Made by a program: the position numbers and the translations under genes
In this document: piece by piece, positions 27,461 to 37,317 of the stretch
Layout: each line of letters opens with the position of its first letter
How positions within the stretch are numbered: position 1 is the stretch's first letter
NCBI RefSeq assembly: GCF_013449685.1
Contig: NZ_JACDSF010000016.1
Location: 1 to 37,341 of the forward strand
Origin: Pectobacterium brasiliense
Lineage (GTDB): Bacteria > Pseudomonadota > Gammaproteobacteria > Enterobacterales > Enterobacteriaceae
DNA length: 37,341 bases
Direction of reading: 5' to 3'
Notes under the pieces: generated by a model
The model's input: the letters and a program-made list of their open reading frames with translations, nothing else
Databases searched by the model: none
Told to the model about the DNA's origin: nothing

Positions 27461-29249
27461 TCGCCTGCTCCTTCTTGCTGCCTTCCTGCGTATCACCTTC
27501 TGCACCGTATACGCGTTTGGCCGGTGGAAGCTTGGTAATCTTCACATCGCTATACTCCAGACGAGGTGCGCCTTCTGGGTTATAGAACGCCAGCGTATGC
27601 TTCAGGAAGTTAACGTCATCACGTTCGGTGCAACCGTCATCCAGACGCTGGTGGGCGCCGCGGGACTCTTTACGGTTGATCGCCGAGTGCGCCATACATT
27701 CCGCAACATCCAGGCTATGGCCCAGCTCAACGGTGTACAGCAGGTCGGTGTTGAATACGCTGGAGCGGTCGGTGATTTTCACGCGTTTGAAGCGTTCTTT
27801 CAGCTCTGCCATCTTATCGACGGTTTTCTGCATCAGCTCGGTGGTGCGGTAAATACCGCAGCCTTCTTCCATCGACATGCCCATTTCGTCGCGGATTTTC
27901 GCCCAGCTTTCAGTGCCTTCCTGATTCATCAGGTCATGCAGGCGCTGTTCGATGTCGCGCGTTTGTGCATCCAGCGACGTGCCGTTGGCCGGTGCTGCCG
28001 CCTGTGCGCGCTGTACGGCGTGCTCACCCGCAACGCGACCGAAGACCACCAGTTCGGCCAGCGAGTTGGAACCGAGACGGTTCGCACCGTGCAGACCAAC
28101 CGAGGAACATTCGCCGACGGCGAACAGACCCTTGATGCGTGTTTCGCAGTTCTGATCGGTTTCAATGCCGCCCATCGTGTAGTGCGCGGTAGGACGGATA
28201 GGAATCGGCTCTTTCACCGGATCGACACCGACATAGGCTTTTGCCAGTTCGCAGATGAACGGCAGACGTTCCTGAAGCTTCTTCTCGCCGAGGTGGCGCA
28301 GGTCGAGGTAAACCACATCGCCCAACGGGGTTGAGACGGTGCGGCCTGCGCGCCATTCGTGCCAGAACGCCTGCGAGACTTTATCGCGCGGCCCCAGCTC
28401 CATGTATTTGTTTTTCGGCTCACCAAGCGGCGTTTCCGGGCCCATGCCGTAGTCTTGCAGGTAACGGTAGCCGTCTTTGTTGACCATGATGCCGCCTTCG
28501 CCGCGACAGCCTTCGGTCATCAGGATACCGGAGCCGGGCAAACCAGTCGGATGATATTGAACGAATTCCATATCACGTAGCGGAACGCCGTGGCGGAAGG
28601 CCATGCCCATGCCGTCGCCTGTGACGATGCCGCCGTTGGTGTTGTAACGGTACACGCGACCTGCGCCGCCTGTCGCCAGCACCACGGCGTTAGCGCGGAT
28701 CTGAATCAGCGAACCTTCCATCATATTGATGGCAACAAGGCCGCGCGCTTGACCGTCATCGACCAGAACATCGAGGACAAAGTGCTCGTCGAAGCGTTGG
28801 ATTTGCGGATATTTAAGGGAAGTTTGGAACAGGGTATGCAGCATGTGGAAGCCGGTTTTATCGGCGGCAAACCAGGTGCGTTCGATCTTCATCCCGCCAA
28901 AGCGGCGCACGTTGACAGAACCATCCGGTTTACGGCTCCAGGGGCAGCCCCACTGTTCCAGTTGAATCATCTCTTCTGGGCAGTGCTTGACGAAGTGCTC
29001 AACCACGTCTTGTTCACACAGCCAGTCGCCACCCGATACGGTGTCGTTGAAGTGATAATCGAAGCTATCGTGTTCCTGAGTTACTGCTGCTGACCCACCT
29101 TCTGCCGCCACGGTATGGCTACGCATTGGGTAGACTTTTGAGATCAGCGCAATTTTCAGTTGAGGGTTGGCTTCTGCGGCAGCAATTGCCGCTCGTAGGC
29201 CAGCTCCTCCGGCCCCGATAATGGCCAAATCGGCATTAAAGGTTTGCAA
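27453..29249 (-). CDS. frdA: Fumarate reductase flavoprotein subunit FrdA
   Basis: Catalytic subunit reducing fumarate to succinate during anaerobic respiration, on the cytoplasmic face of the inner membrane. The 598-residue protein carries the FAD fold ([19 protein letters not shown]) and the covalent flavin histidine His45 ([10 protein letters not shown]). The substrate motif is [11 protein letters not shown] and the helical cap follows. The start codon is TTG (29249), with GGAGG 6 bp upstream at 29256-29260; E. coli uses GTG at this position. It is the first gene of frdABCD and its stop overlaps the frdB start. The promoter lies about 150 bp upstream with an FNR-like site. Confidence 0.97.
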   Translation of the reverse strand: MQTFNADLAIIGAGGAGLRAAIAAAEANPQLKIALISKVYPMRSHTVAAEGGSAAVTQEHDSFDYHFNDTVSGGDWLCEQDVVEHFVKHCPEEMIQLEQWGCPWSRKPDGSVNVRRFGGMKIERTWFAADKTGFHMLHTLFQTSLKYPQIQRFDEHFVLDVLVDDGQARGLVAINMMEGSLIQIRANAVVLATGGAGRVYRYNTNGGIVTGDGMGMAFRHGVPLRDMEFVQYHPTGLPGSGILMTEGCRGEGGIMVNKDGYRYLQDYGMGPETPLGEPKNKYMELGPRDKVSQAFWHEWRAGRTVSTPLGDVVYLDLRHLGEKKLQERLPFICELAKAYVGVDPVKEPIPIRPTAHYTMGGIETDQNCETRIKGLFAVGECSSVGLHGANRLGSNSLAELVVFGRVAGEHAVQRAQAAAPANGTSLDAQTRDIEQRLHDLMNQEGTESWAKIRDEMGMSMEEGCGIYRTTELMQKTVDKMAELKERFKRVKITDRSSVFNTDLLYTVELGHSLDVAECMAHSAINRKESRGAHQRLDDGCTERDDVNFLKHTLAFYNPEGAPRLEYSDVKITKLPPAKRVYGAEGDTQEGSKKEQANG

Positions 29250-29266
29250 TGCATTCCTCCAGTTAC

Positions 29267-29284
29267 TTAAGTTAATTAAGTTAA
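29267..29284. repeat. Tandem 9-bp repeat before frdA
   Basis: TTAAGTTAA occurs twice in perfect tandem (29267-29275 and 29276-29284), each nearly self-complementary. It begins 7 bp upstream of the frdA ribosome site, in the leader. Role unknown; it could be an operator or simply AT-rich leader. Confidence 0.5.
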
Positions 29285-29405
29285 AATAAAAAAATAATAT
29301 CTATTCGTTTCTGTCTTTAATATCCGAGCTTAATATCAAACCCGCTGAAAATTATGTGATAGAGGTATAAAGAATAGATAAACCTATAATTTTTGTGTGG
29401 GAATG

Positions 29406-29446
29406 ATTATACCGAATTATGGGTAGGTGAAATTTGATGTGATCCC
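29406..29446 (-). promoter_or_regulatory. Predicted FNR-activated promoter of frdABCD
   Basis: On the minus strand a -10 TATAAT (29411-29406) lies about 31.5 bp downstream of an FNR-like element, GGGATCACATCAA (29446-29434). That is the spacing of a class II FNR promoter. One half (ATCAA) is perfect and the other poor, with a 3-bp rather than 4-bp gap. The bases resemble the E. coli frdA FNR region as I recall it. The leader would be about 150 nt. The 475-bp frdA-epmA gap (29250-29724) also holds the 9-bp tandem and very AT-rich sequence, but no gene. Confidence 0.45.
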
Positions 29447-29724
29447 GCATTTTGTGGTTTTTTCAGCAGGCTGCGTATTTATTGATAAAAACGTGATCGA
29501 AAGGCTTATTTAGGGGGAAATGATGCTTTTATTTCTTTAATAACCCTTTTGAGGTGGATATAAGAAAATGATCCACTGGATATAATTTATAGCGGCTATC
29601 CTGACCGCTCCCTCTTGGAGGGGAGAGCATGCATTGCTGAAAAGCGCATCTGGCCTTTTTTCCGCTGGAAATTTGGGCTGATGCGGGTAGACTGCACCCC
29701 CTGTTTGACTTTGGAGTAAGAACC

Positions 29725-30702
29725 ATGAGCGAGACGACAAGTTGGCAACCTAGTGCTTCTGTCGCTAATTTGTTGAAACGAGCGTCGATCATTGCTGCTG
29801 TCCGACGTTTCTTCACCGATCGTGGTGTACTGGAGGTCGAAACGCCCGCCATGAGCCAGGCTACGGTAACGGATATTTTCTTATACCCGTTCCAGACCCG
29901 CTTCGTTGGTCCCGGTGCTGCGGATGGCATGACGCTGTATTTGATGACCAGCCCGGAATACCACATGAAGCGTCTGCTGGCTGCCGGTAGCGGACCGATC
30001 TTTCAACTGGGTCGCAGTTTCCGCAACGAAGAATCAGGCCGACACCACAACCCAGAATTCACTATGCTGGAATGGTATCGCCCTCACTATGATATGTACC
30101 GCCTGATGAATGAGGTCGATGACCTGTTGCAGCAGGTACTGGATTGTGAAAGCGCGGAAATGCTCTCCTATCAGCAGGCATTTTTACGTCATCTGGAGAT
30201 CGACCCTCTGTCTGTTGATAAAGCGCAACTGCGCGAAGCAGCAGAAAAACTCGGGCTGGGCGATATCGCCTGCCGTGAAGACGATCGTGATTCGCTGGTG
30301 CAGATGCTGTTTACCTTTGGCGTTGAGCCGCATATCGGGCGCGACAAACCGGCGTTTGTCTATCATTTCCCTGCAACGCAGGCCTCACTGGCCGAGATCA
30401 GTTCGGAAGACCATCGTGTCGCCGAGCGTTTTGAAGTCTATTTCAAGGGGATCGAGCTGGCGAACGGTTTCCGTGAATTGACTGATGCCGATGAACAACG
30501 TCAGCGTTTCGAGCAGGATAATCGCAAGCGTGCTGCACGGGATTTGCCACAGCAGCCGATTGATGAAAACCTGCTGGCGGCGCTGAAACACGGTCTGCCG
30601 GAGTGTGCCGGTGTGGCGTTAGGTGTAGATCGCTTGATCATGCTGGCGCTGAATGCCGAGAGGCTGAGTGATGTGATCGCGTTCTCCGTCGATCGCGCGT
30701 AA
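29725..30702 (+). CDS. epmA: EF-P lysyl-lysine ligase EpmA (PoxA/GenX/YjeA)
   Basis: Ligates (R)-beta-lysine made by EpmB onto Lys34 of EF-P, using ATP. It is a truncated class II lysyl-tRNA synthetase lacking the anticodon-binding domain. The 325-residue length equals E. coli EpmA. Class II motif 2 ([20 protein letters not shown]) and motif 3 ([14 protein letters not shown]) are intact. GGAG at 29713-29716 lies 8 bp before the ATG. It diverges from frdA. Its partners epmB and efp are 6-7 kb away on the other side of frd, so the pathway genes are near but not in one operon. A strong terminator follows. Confidence 0.97.
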   Translation: MSETTSWQPSASVANLLKRASIIAAVRRFFTDRGVLEVETPAMSQATVTDIFLYPFQTRFVGPGAADGMTLYLMTSPEYHMKRLLAAGSGPIFQLGRSFRNEESGRHHNPEFTMLEWYRPHYDMYRLMNEVDDLLQQVLDCESAEMLSYQQAFLRHLEIDPLSVDKAQLREAAEKLGLGDIACREDDRDSLVQMLFTFGVEPHIGRDKPAFVYHFPATQASLAEISSEDHRVAERFEVYFKGIELANGFRELTDADEQRQRFEQDNRKRAARDLPQQPIDENLLAALKHGLPECAGVALGVDRLIMLALNAERLSDVIAFSVDRA

Positions 30703-30715
30703 TCCGTTTGAAGTA

Positions 30716-30747
30716 GGGCGGTGCCACATCTGGCCGCCGCCCGTTTT
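30716..30747. terminator. Terminator between epmA and mscM
   Basis: GGGCGG (30716-30721) pairs with CCGCCC (30737-30742), with an inner GCC/GGC stem, then GTTTTCCCTTCTT. It lies in the 51-bp gap between the convergent epmA and mscM. The plus-strand T-run is clear and the minus-strand one is poor. Confidence 0.75.
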
Positions 30748-30753
30748 CCCTTC

Positions 30754-33700
30754 TTATAAGCTGCCCGGCGTCCGCTGCCGTGGCGTCAGCGTTTTTCCAC
30801 TGCGCGACAGATTGTCCATTTTCACCTGGAACGGTGGGAAAGGAAGCTCCAGATTGTGTTTGCGGTAGTTTTCCAGAATCAACTGGTGCAGTTCGTGGCG
30901 TAGCGGCATACGGTGCCCCATTTCGGCGGCGAACACGCGCAGCTCGAAAATCTGAATCCCTTGTTGCAGGTCAACCAAGAAGGCCTCGGGCTCTGGCGTA
31001 TCCAGAATCAGCGAACAGCGCTTCACCGCATCCATCAGCAGTTCCGTGACTTCCTGACTGTTCGCGTTCGCCGGAGCAGGCACCGTCAGCACCACACGCG
31101 TGACGGAATCCGACAGCGACCAGTTGATAAATTGCTCGGTGATAAATGCCTTGTTCGGCACGATGATCTCTTTTCTATCCCAGTCGGAAATAGTGGTGGC
31201 GCGGGTGTTAATCCGCATGACGCTACCCGTGAGATCGCGGATCGTGACCGTATCGCCGATGCGGATCGGTTTCTCAAACAGGATGATCAGGCCGGAGATA
31301 AAGTTGGCAAAAATCTCCTGCAAGCCGAATCCGAGTCCCACACCCAGTGCAGCAACCAGCCATTGCAGTTTCGACCATTCGATCCCGATCAGCGAGAAGC
31401 CCATCAGGCAGCCGATCAGCATCAGAATATATTTGCTGATGGTGGTAATGGCGTAGCCGCTGCCCGGCGACAGATCCAGATGCTGTAGGATCGCCAGCTC
31501 CAGCAGGGCGGGCAGGTTACGTACCAACTGCGCGGTAACAATGAAGATCAGAATCGCGATCAGCACCGATCCCAGCGTAATCGCCTGCACGCTTTCTACG
31601 CCTTTGACCGTGCTGGAGACATCCCACAGGCTGATATTTTCCAGGAATGCGAAGGCAGAATGAATTTCAGACCACAGCGCGATAACGGAAACCAGTGCGA
31701 TCAGCGTCAGAATGGAGCGTACAAGCTGCAGGGACTTGGCGCTGATGGCATCCAGATCGACAACGGGTTCTTCCACCGCATCTGAACTGCTTTCATGGGA
31801 CAACGCAGACGGCGTGTCTTCTTCACCTTTGGCACGCTGCGCCAGAATTTCCGAACGTCGCTGTTTGGCGCGGTCGAAGGCGATGCGGCGGCGCTGAATT
31901 AACATCCAACGGCGAATAATGTGGTAAACCACCAGCAGGAAGAACCAGATAGAGACGGAGGTTTCCAGACGGGCTAACAGCGCTTGTGCGGTCGCCAGAT
32001 AGCCGATGCAGGAGGCCAGTGCGGCAACGAGCGGCATGGCGATCAGGATGTTCCACATCGCCCGGTTAACGGAGTTTTCCCCCGAACCTTCTTTATCCAG
32101 ATACAGCGGGATGCCCGCGCGTTTTAATCCGGTCGTGACCAGGCTCAGCGCCATACACAGCAGGATGAAGCAGAGTCGCCCCAGCGTGCTGGAAAACTCG
32201 CGATCGTTGAGCTTATCGAACGTAATCAGCGCCATAATCAGCGGCACGATGAAGGCAATCGAGAGACGATAGTAGCGCATCGCTCTGGCTACGCGCTCCG
32301 GCGACCAGCGGAAGTGGACAATGAACAGCCCCTGTGGATGCGAGAATGAGGCACTGATCATCACCAGCCACATCAACGGCACGGTGGCAGTCACGCTGTC
32401 GCCGATAGCGACGGCAATCGGATAAGGCCAGGCGTTTTGCAGCCCGTATCCCAGCGCGGCCCAGAGCACCGGCAGCGGCAGGGCGGTAAGGATAGACCAG
32501 AACACGGTACGCAGCGTCAGCATAAAGTGATCGAGCGTGACCTTGCCGACGCGGCTGCTGGCACGTTCCATAAACGCATGATAGTGACGACGCGAGCTGA
32601 TACTAAAGCCAACCAGCAGCAGTGCGCCCAGCAGCGGCAGCACGGTTTCCTGACTGGTCACCATCATCACCAGCGCGCTACCCAGTTGCGTTAGTGTGTC
32701 TAATGACAGCAGGCGCGTCAGATCCTGTACCAGTTTGAGCGGATAGGCGAACGTCACAGGGTCAACATCTGCCACCCAGAACAGGTCGCGATGGGCTGCT
32801 TCCCGTGTTTCGGTGAGCGCATCCGCCAGTTGGTTATTGGCGACTTTGAGTTTGGTCAGTTCGAGTATCTGTGAATCACAGCCGGAGATCAGCGAAGTCA
32901 GCAGGTCGCGCTGGGTTCGCATCTGATCGGTCAGGATACGCTGTTGTGCGCTGGTCAGCGGATCGCCGTTGTCCTGTTTGGCATTATCCAGATCTTGCGG
33001 TTTGTTAATTAGCTCTTCAAAGTGCAGCCGCTGCACGCGCAGTTGCGCCATATCGCTATCCAACAACTGAGGCTTGGGCATTTCCGGTAGGCGGGCGATC
33101 TGTGCCCGTAACGTTTCACCCAATATCGGTGAAACGCCGAGCCACTGTGCCTGTTCGCGGATGGTGCTCAGCGCCTGACGAACTTGGATGGTGTGCGTGG
33201 CAGCCTGACGCTGCTGAGAAGCAATGAGGTCCATCCGCTGCGCTTGCTGGTTCAGCGCGACGGAGAGCTCGCGGTTAACCTGTAGCTGCTTGCTGATGAC
33301 GCTGGGTAAATCGCCACTTTGTTCCGCGAGCAGCTCTGTGCGTTCTAATGCCTGTTCGGCTTCGCGCTGGCGCATATTGTTGAGTCTGCTGCGTAAATCC
33401 TGTTGCAGCAGATCCAGCCTGTCGTGGCGCTTTTTATACAGTTCGACACGCAGCCGAGATAGCTCCTGACGATTGCTGGCGGAAAGCTGTGCCAGCTCCA
33501 GTTCGTCTACTCGGCTTTTGCGCAGGGCGGATTCGGCCTGAAGTGCGACGAGCTGCGCTTGCCCCAGCGGGGTAGCAGGCGTACCGAGAGACTGAATACG
33601 GCGTTCCGCATCGCTTTGCATGCGGCTGGCTTCAGTTTGCTGCTGCGGAAGCTGGCTCATTGAATCGCTGATTTCACGCAGCCGATCCTGTTCCTGTTGG

Positions 33701-34077
33701 AGCTGACGCGCCTGTTCCAGCAGTTGGCTACTGGTTTGCAGTAACTGCTGTTCAAGATCGTTGCTGGAAAGACTGTCTGAAATAGACGACGGTTTGCCGT
33801 CTTCGGCATTAAGCTGGCGACGCAGATCCTGAACCAGTTTGGGGAAATCATCAATCACGCGCTGATACTGTGTGGCGCGCTCCAGTGACGCTTTGCGATC
33901 CTGCAGAGTGTTCAGTGCAGCCTGATATTCTTCAACGATTTTCGCCTGATCGGCTGCACCTTTGTTGGCTTCCGCCTGCTGTAGTTGCTGGCGTAACTGC
34001 GCCTCATTGGGCGCCGTGGCAGCCAACGTGGCAGTTGATAATAAACATCCCAAAAGAAAAGTCAGAATCAGACGCAC
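30754..34077 (-). CDS. mscM: Miniconductance mechanosensitive channel MscM (YjeP), MscS family
   Basis: A large inner-membrane mechanosensitive channel releasing solutes on osmotic downshift. The 1107 residues equal E. coli YjeP. A signal peptide (VRLILTFLLGCLLSTATLAA) is followed by a long periplasmic coiled-coil region (about 25-470, rich in Gln, Leu and Arg), then about 11 transmembrane helices. The MscS domain is at the C-terminus (about 880-1090), with the pore-lining GLGFGLQEIFANFISGL and FEKPIRIGDTVTI. The frame is open to 34104, but GTG at 34077 matches the family N-terminus and has AAAGG 8 bp upstream. It lies 56 bp after psd, probably in one operon with it. Confidence 0.96.
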   Translation of the reverse strand: MRLILTFLLGCLLSTATLAATAPNEAQLRQQLQQAEANKGAADQAKIVEEYQAALNTLQDRKASLERATQYQRVIDDFPKLVQDLRRQLNAEDGKPSSISDSLSSNDLEQQLLQTSSQLLEQARQLQQEQDRLREISDSMSQLPQQQTEASRMQSDAERRIQSLGTPATPLGQAQLVALQAESALRKSRVDELELAQLSASNRQELSRLRVELYKKRHDRLDLLQQDLRSRLNNMRQREAEQALERTELLAEQSGDLPSVISKQLQVNRELSVALNQQAQRMDLIASQQRQAATHTIQVRQALSTIREQAQWLGVSPILGETLRAQIARLPEMPKPQLLDSDMAQLRVQRLHFEELINKPQDLDNAKQDNGDPLTSAQQRILTDQMRTQRDLLTSLISGCDSQILELTKLKVANNQLADALTETREAAHRDLFWVADVDPVTFAYPLKLVQDLTRLLSLDTLTQLGSALVMMVTSQETVLPLLGALLLVGFSISSRRHYHAFMERASSRVGKVTLDHFMLTLRTVFWSILTALPLPVLWAALGYGLQNAWPYPIAVAIGDSVTATVPLMWLVMISASFSHPQGLFIVHFRWSPERVARAMRYYRLSIAFIVPLIMALITFDKLNDREFSSTLGRLCFILLCMALSLVTTGLKRAGIPLYLDKEGSGENSVNRAMWNILIAMPLVAALASCIGYLATAQALLARLETSVSIWFFLLVVYHIIRRWMLIQRRRIAFDRAKQRRSEILAQRAKGEEDTPSALSHESSSDAVEEPVVDLDAISAKSLQLVRSILTLIALVSVIALWSEIHSAFAFLENISLWDVSSTVKGVESVQAITLGSVLIAILIFIVTAQLVRNLPALLELAILQHLDLSPGSGYAITTISKYILMLIGCLMGFSLIGIEWSKLQWLVAALGVGLGFGLQEIFANFISGLIILFEKPIRIGDTVTIRDLTGSVMRINTRATTISDWDRKEIIVPNKAFITEQFINWSLSDSVTRVVLTVPAPANANSQEVTELLMDAVKRCSLILDTPEPEAFLVDLQQGIQIFELRVFAAEMGHRMPLRHELHQLILENYRKHNLELPFPPFQVKMDNLSRSGKTLTPRQRTPGSL

Positions 34078-34133
34078 GTTAGCTACCTTTATTACAAACA
34101 ACACTGTTACAAGCGACTAAAGTCGGCTGTTAT

Positions 34134-35162
34134 TTACGGCGCGTCGGGTTTGTGGCCCGTCTGGCCGGATGTATCAACCGCAGGATGTTGTCCCTCAACC
34201 TGAGCAGGCTCAGAGGCTACCGCGGCAGGCGACAGTGCGGCGTCGTTAGTTTTTAGCTCAGTGCCCTCCGGGAAGACAACAGGCGCTTGCTCATCCTGAC
34301 GGACTTCGGCAAACGGCTCGCCCATACGCGTCACGCTCATGGTATTCAGGTGAGCAGCAAACTGGAGATTATTGCCTGCGGCAAACAGGTTAATTACGGT
34401 TGAGCCCAGCTTGAAGCGACCCATTTCTTCGCCTTTTGCAAGTACGACGGCATCTTCTTCACCCGCCTGCGGGTAAGTCCAACGCTTGATGATGCCTTCA
34501 CGCGGTGGCGTCACCACGCCTGACCATACGGTTTCGATGCTGCCGACAATGGTCGCGCCTACCAGAATTTGTGCCAATGGGCCGAATTCAGTATCAAACA
34601 GGCAAATGACGCGTTCGTTACGTGCAAACAGATTCGGCACGTTATCGGCCGTCAGCAGATTGACGGAGAACAAGTCACCTGGCACATAAATCATCTCGCG
34701 CAGCACGCCGTCGCACGGCATGTGGAGGCGGTGATAATCACGCGGCGAAAGATAAATGGTGGCAAACAGACCGTCGCGGAACAGATCGGCCATCACATAG
34801 TTGCCAGCCAGCAATGCTTCCAACGTGTAGTTGTGGTTCTTCGCCTGAATCAGCTTGCCGTCGGTAATGGGGCCAAACTGCGACAGCACGCCGTCAGCGG
34901 GCTGCACCAGACGGTGCGCATGGGGATCGACAGGACGAATGCCAAGACGAAGAGGGCGAACGAAAAATTCGTTAAACGTGCGGTATGAGGCGGTATCCGG
35001 CTGTTGCGCTTCCTGCATGTTGACGTTGTATTGGCGGACAAACAGATCGATCACCAGCTTGGTGAGTTTTCCTGCTCGCTTATTTGCTCCCCAGCCCGCT
35101 AAGCGGGTCAGCCAGATCTTGGGAAGCCAATACTGTAATTTGATTTTGATATTATCCAGCAC
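34134..35162 (-). CDS. psd: Phosphatidylserine decarboxylase proenzyme Psd
   Basis: Makes phosphatidylethanolamine from phosphatidylserine at the inner membrane. The proenzyme cleaves itself at LGST between Gly253 and Ser254, where Ser254 becomes the pyruvoyl group. Asp90 (PAD) and His147 (RLHMPC) complete the catalytic triad at the same positions as in E. coli. It has 342 residues (322 in E. coli), the difference lying in a Pro/Ala/Glu-rich C-terminal tail after residue 285. The start is a GTG at 35162, 6 bp after GAGG. mscM follows 56 bp later. Confidence 0.97.
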   Translation of the reverse strand: MLDNIKIKLQYWLPKIWLTRLAGWGANKRAGKLTKLVIDLFVRQYNVNMQEAQQPDTASYRTFNEFFVRPLRLGIRPVDPHAHRLVQPADGVLSQFGPITDGKLIQAKNHNYTLEALLAGNYVMADLFRDGLFATIYLSPRDYHRLHMPCDGVLREMIYVPGDLFSVNLLTADNVPNLFARNERVICLFDTEFGPLAQILVGATIVGSIETVWSGVVTPPREGIIKRWTYPQAGEEDAVVLAKGEEMGRFKLGSTVINLFAAGNNLQFAAHLNTMSVTRMGEPFAEVRQDEQAPVVFPEGTELKTNDAALSPAAVASEPAQVEGQHPAVDTSGQTGHKPDAP

Positions 35163-35244
35163 TGTGAGCCTCTTGGATTAATAGTGCGCCATAAAACAAG
35201 CTGTCTGGGGAACACACGTGACGCTGTCAGCGATAGCCCAGAGA

Positions 35245-35270
35245 GAGAATAAGCGAATTCACTTATCCTC
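35245..35270. promoter_or_regulatory. 26-bp dyad between rsgA and psd
   Basis: ATAAGCGAATTCACTTAT (35249-35266) is a near-perfect 18-bp palindrome with one mismatched pair. A further GAG (35245-35247) and CTC (35268-35270) extend the symmetry. It lies about 83 bp upstream of the psd start, where a promoter or operator for psd-mscM would be. No T-run follows, so it is not an ordinary terminator of rsgA. The binding factor is unknown. Confidence 0.4.
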
Positions 35271-35306
35271 AAAGGGGGCGCATTGTAACGATGGTCATGA
35301 TAAATG

Positions 35307-36356
35307 TCAGTTATCTGTATCCGAAAAGCCTTTACGCGTTTTTACTTGCGCCATGCTTTCCAGAATCCGGTGATAGTTATCAAAACGCTCTGTGGCAATC
35401 TCTCCACGCGCAAGTGCAGCATTGATCGCGCAGCCTGGATCGTTTTCATGTTTACAGTCGCGGAACTTACAGGAACCGATGTATTTACGTAACTCAATGA
35501 AACCACTCGTCACCTGTTCAGGCTCTAGGTGCCACAGACCAAATTCGCGCACGCCCGGTGAGTCGATCACATCACCGCCGTGCGGGAAGTGGTAAAGTCG
35601 GGAGGCAGTGGTGGTGTGTTGCCCCAATCCTGAGTTATCAGACACCTCATTCACCAGAATCCGCTCTTCGTCCAGTGCGAGCAGCGCGTTAAGCAGGCTG
35701 GATTTCCCGACACCTGACTGTCCGGCGAAAATACTGATACGGTCGGTGAGGGCTTGCTCCAGCTCAGGGATACCCTGTTGGGTATGGCTGGAAACCATCA
35801 ACACGCGATAGTCGAGGGCGCGGTAGATATCCATTTGTTTATCAACAAACTGGCGGGATTTGTCATCCAGCAGGTCAATTTTGTTTAGCACGATCAGCGG
35901 GTCGCTCTCCAGCGTTTCGCAGGCGACCAGATAGCGATCGATAATGTTCAGCGACAGCTCAGGCAAGATCGCCGAAACGATCACGATCTGATCGATATTG
36001 GCGGCGATCGGTTTAATGCCATCGTAATAGTCGGGACGGGTCAGAACGGAATGGCGGGGGTGAACGGCTTCCACGATCCCGCTGATGCCTGCGAGTGATT
36101 CATGGCCGGGGCGCCAGACGACGCGGTCGCCGGTAACCAGCGATGAAAGGGTCCGACGAATGTTGCAGCGGTGCACCACGCCATCGGCGGCTTCCACATC
36201 GGCGTGCATACCGAATCGGCTGATGATAATGCCTTCCTGCGCATCGCCCAATTGGCTATCTTCCCATTCGACTTTGCTTTCCGTTTTTTTCAGGCGACGC
36301 TGGTGGTTTGCGCTAACCCGACGCTGCTGACCTTTCGACAGTTTCTTTTTGCTCAC
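35307..36356 (-). CDS. rsgA: Ribosome small-subunit biogenesis GTPase RsgA
   Basis: A circularly permuted GTPase that acts late in 30S assembly. The 349 residues (350 in E. coli) include an N-terminal OB domain (about 40-110). The GTPase motifs appear in the permuted order G4 (NKIDLLDD), G1 ([14 protein letters not shown]), G3 (DSPGVREFG), and a C-terminal zinc knuckle ([15 protein letters not shown]-x4-C-x-H-x5-C) follows. The start is GTG at 36356 with GAGG about 5 bp upstream. It diverges from orn and lies 144 bp before psd on the same strand. Confidence 0.97.
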   Translation of the reverse strand: MSKKKLSKGQQRRVSANHQRRLKKTESKVEWEDSQLGDAQEGIIISRFGMHADVEAADGVVHRCNIRRTLSSLVTGDRVVWRPGHESLAGISGIVEAVHPRHSVLTRPDYYDGIKPIAANIDQIVIVSAILPELSLNIIDRYLVACETLESDPLIVLNKIDLLDDKSRQFVDKQMDIYRALDYRVLMVSSHTQQGIPELEQALTDRISIFAGQSGVGKSSLLNALLALDEERILVNEVSDNSGLGQHTTTASRLYHFPHGGDVIDSPGVREFGLWHLEPEQVTSGFIELRKYIGSCKFRDCKHENDPGCAINAALARGEIATERFDNYHRILESMAQVKTRKGFSDTDN

Positions 36357-36422
36357 TGAGCCTCACTTAAGACGATTTATCGTTCGCGGCAGTGCGTTAT
36401 CGCCCGCCGCGTTTGAACGGAC

Positions 36423-36428
36423 TATAAT
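36423..36428 (+). promoter_or_regulatory. Possible -10 of the orn promoter
   Basis: A perfect TATAAT at 36423-36428 lies 111 bp before the orn start. I see no convincing -35 at the right distance, so this is tentative. It also lies in the gap shared with the rsgA promoter on the other strand. Confidence 0.35.
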
Positions 36429-36451
36429 ACACCCTATTTGATTTTAATTAA

Positions 36452-36475
36452 CTGATACCACCTTGTCGGTATCAG
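36452..36475 (+). promoter_or_regulatory. Stable hairpin in the orn leader
   Basis: CTGATACC (36452-36459) pairs perfectly with GGTATCAG (36468-36475) around ACCTTGTC. It would lie in the 5' leader of orn (start 36540), and there is no T-run. It may be structural, or an operator read as DNA. Role unknown. Confidence 0.45.
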
Positions 36476-36539
36476 CATTGAGATGGTTACTGGTATCCTT
36501 GTATCGACGACAGGGCACAATGCAACAGGAATTCCCACG

Positions 36540-37082
36540 ATGGTAGATGAAAATAACCTGATCTGGATCGATCTCGAGATGACGGGTCTGAACCCGGATC
36601 ACGATCGCATCATTGAGATCGCAACGCTGGTGACGGATGCAAATTTGAACGTGTTGGCTGAAGGGCCGGTCATGGCGGTGCACCAGTCAGACAGCCAACT
36701 GGCGCTGATGGATGACTGGAATGTGCGTACGCACGGTGCCAGCGGCCTGACGGATCGCGTCAAAGCCAGCACGACGGATGAACGCGCTGCCGAGTTGGAA
36801 ACGCTGGCGTTTCTACAAAAATGGGTACCGGCGGGTAAATCGCCGATCTGTGGCAACAGCATCGGCCAGGATCGCCGCTTCTTGTTCCGCTATATGCCAG
36901 AGCTGGAAGCCTACTTCCACTACCGCTATCTGGATGTCAGCACGCTCAAAGAACTGGCGCGACGCTGGAAGCCAGAAATCCTGACGGGCTTTAAGAAGCA
37001 AGGCACGCATCAGGCGATGGACGACATTCGCGAATCACTAGCGGAATTGGCCTATTACCGTGAGAACTTTCTGCGGCTGTAG
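36540..37082 (+). CDS. orn: Oligoribonuclease Orn
   Basis: A 3'-to-5' exoribonuclease that degrades dinucleotides and very short RNAs to mononucleotides, including pGpG. The DEDDh motifs are present: [10 protein letters not shown] (Asp, Glu), the middle aspartate in [10 protein letters not shown], and [10 protein letters not shown] near the C-terminus. The frame is open from 36483, but the ATG at 36540 with AGGA (36527-36530) 9 bp upstream gives [11 protein letters not shown], 180 residues against 181 in E. coli. It diverges from rsgA; tRNA-Gly follows, as in E. coli orn-glyV. Confidence 0.97.
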   Translation: MVDENNLIWIDLEMTGLNPDHDRIIEIATLVTDANLNVLAEGPVMAVHQSDSQLALMDDWNVRTHGASGLTDRVKASTTDERAAELETLAFLQKWVPAGKSPICGNSIGQDRRFLFRYMPELEAYFHYRYLDVSTLKELARRWKPEILTGFKKQGTHQAMDDIRESLAELAYYRENFLRL

Positions 37083-37225
37083 CCGTTGAAGCAAAACGGC
37101 TAGGGCGTGATGTGCCGCGATCTGCTGCTATGTACGCCACAACGCCTGTTTTGTCGGCGCATGTCTATTTTATCAACATATTGTTTTTTTTATCAGCAGT
37201 CAGATAATTTTTCATTTTGGGGGGC

Positions 37226-37253
37226 TTGCGGTTAAACGGATTTCTCGTATAAT
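37226..37253 (+). promoter_or_regulatory. Strong tRNA promoter
   Basis: TTGCGG (37226-37231) and a perfect TATAAT (37248-37253) with 16-bp spacing, then a GC-rich discriminator (GCGCACCCC), fit a stringently controlled stable-RNA promoter. T-rich sequence upstream (37155-37215) could be an UP element. Confidence 0.8.
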
Positions 37254-37317
37254 GCGCACCCCATACCGATGAAGAATTTCAATTAAAGAACTTCAACATC
37301 GTATGAAGATTTCCCGG

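Noticed and set aside
27423-28334. Open frame of 303 codons antisense to frdA/frdB
   Set aside because: Shadow of conserved frdA sequence, with no motif.
29156-29254. Out-of-frame ATG between the frdA ribosome site and its TTG start, opening a 32-codon frame
   Set aside because: Only 1 bp lies between GGAGG and this ATG, too close to be used well; E. coli has the same ATG before its frdA GTG.
29482-29495. TTGAT-AAAA-ACGTG as an FNR site
   Set aside because: Second half shares almost nothing with ATCAA; the element at 29434-29446 has better spacing to a -10.
37081-37101. AGCCGTT / AACGGCT hairpin after orn as a terminator
   Set aside because: A 7-bp stem without any T-run; orn may read into the tRNA region or end elsewhere.
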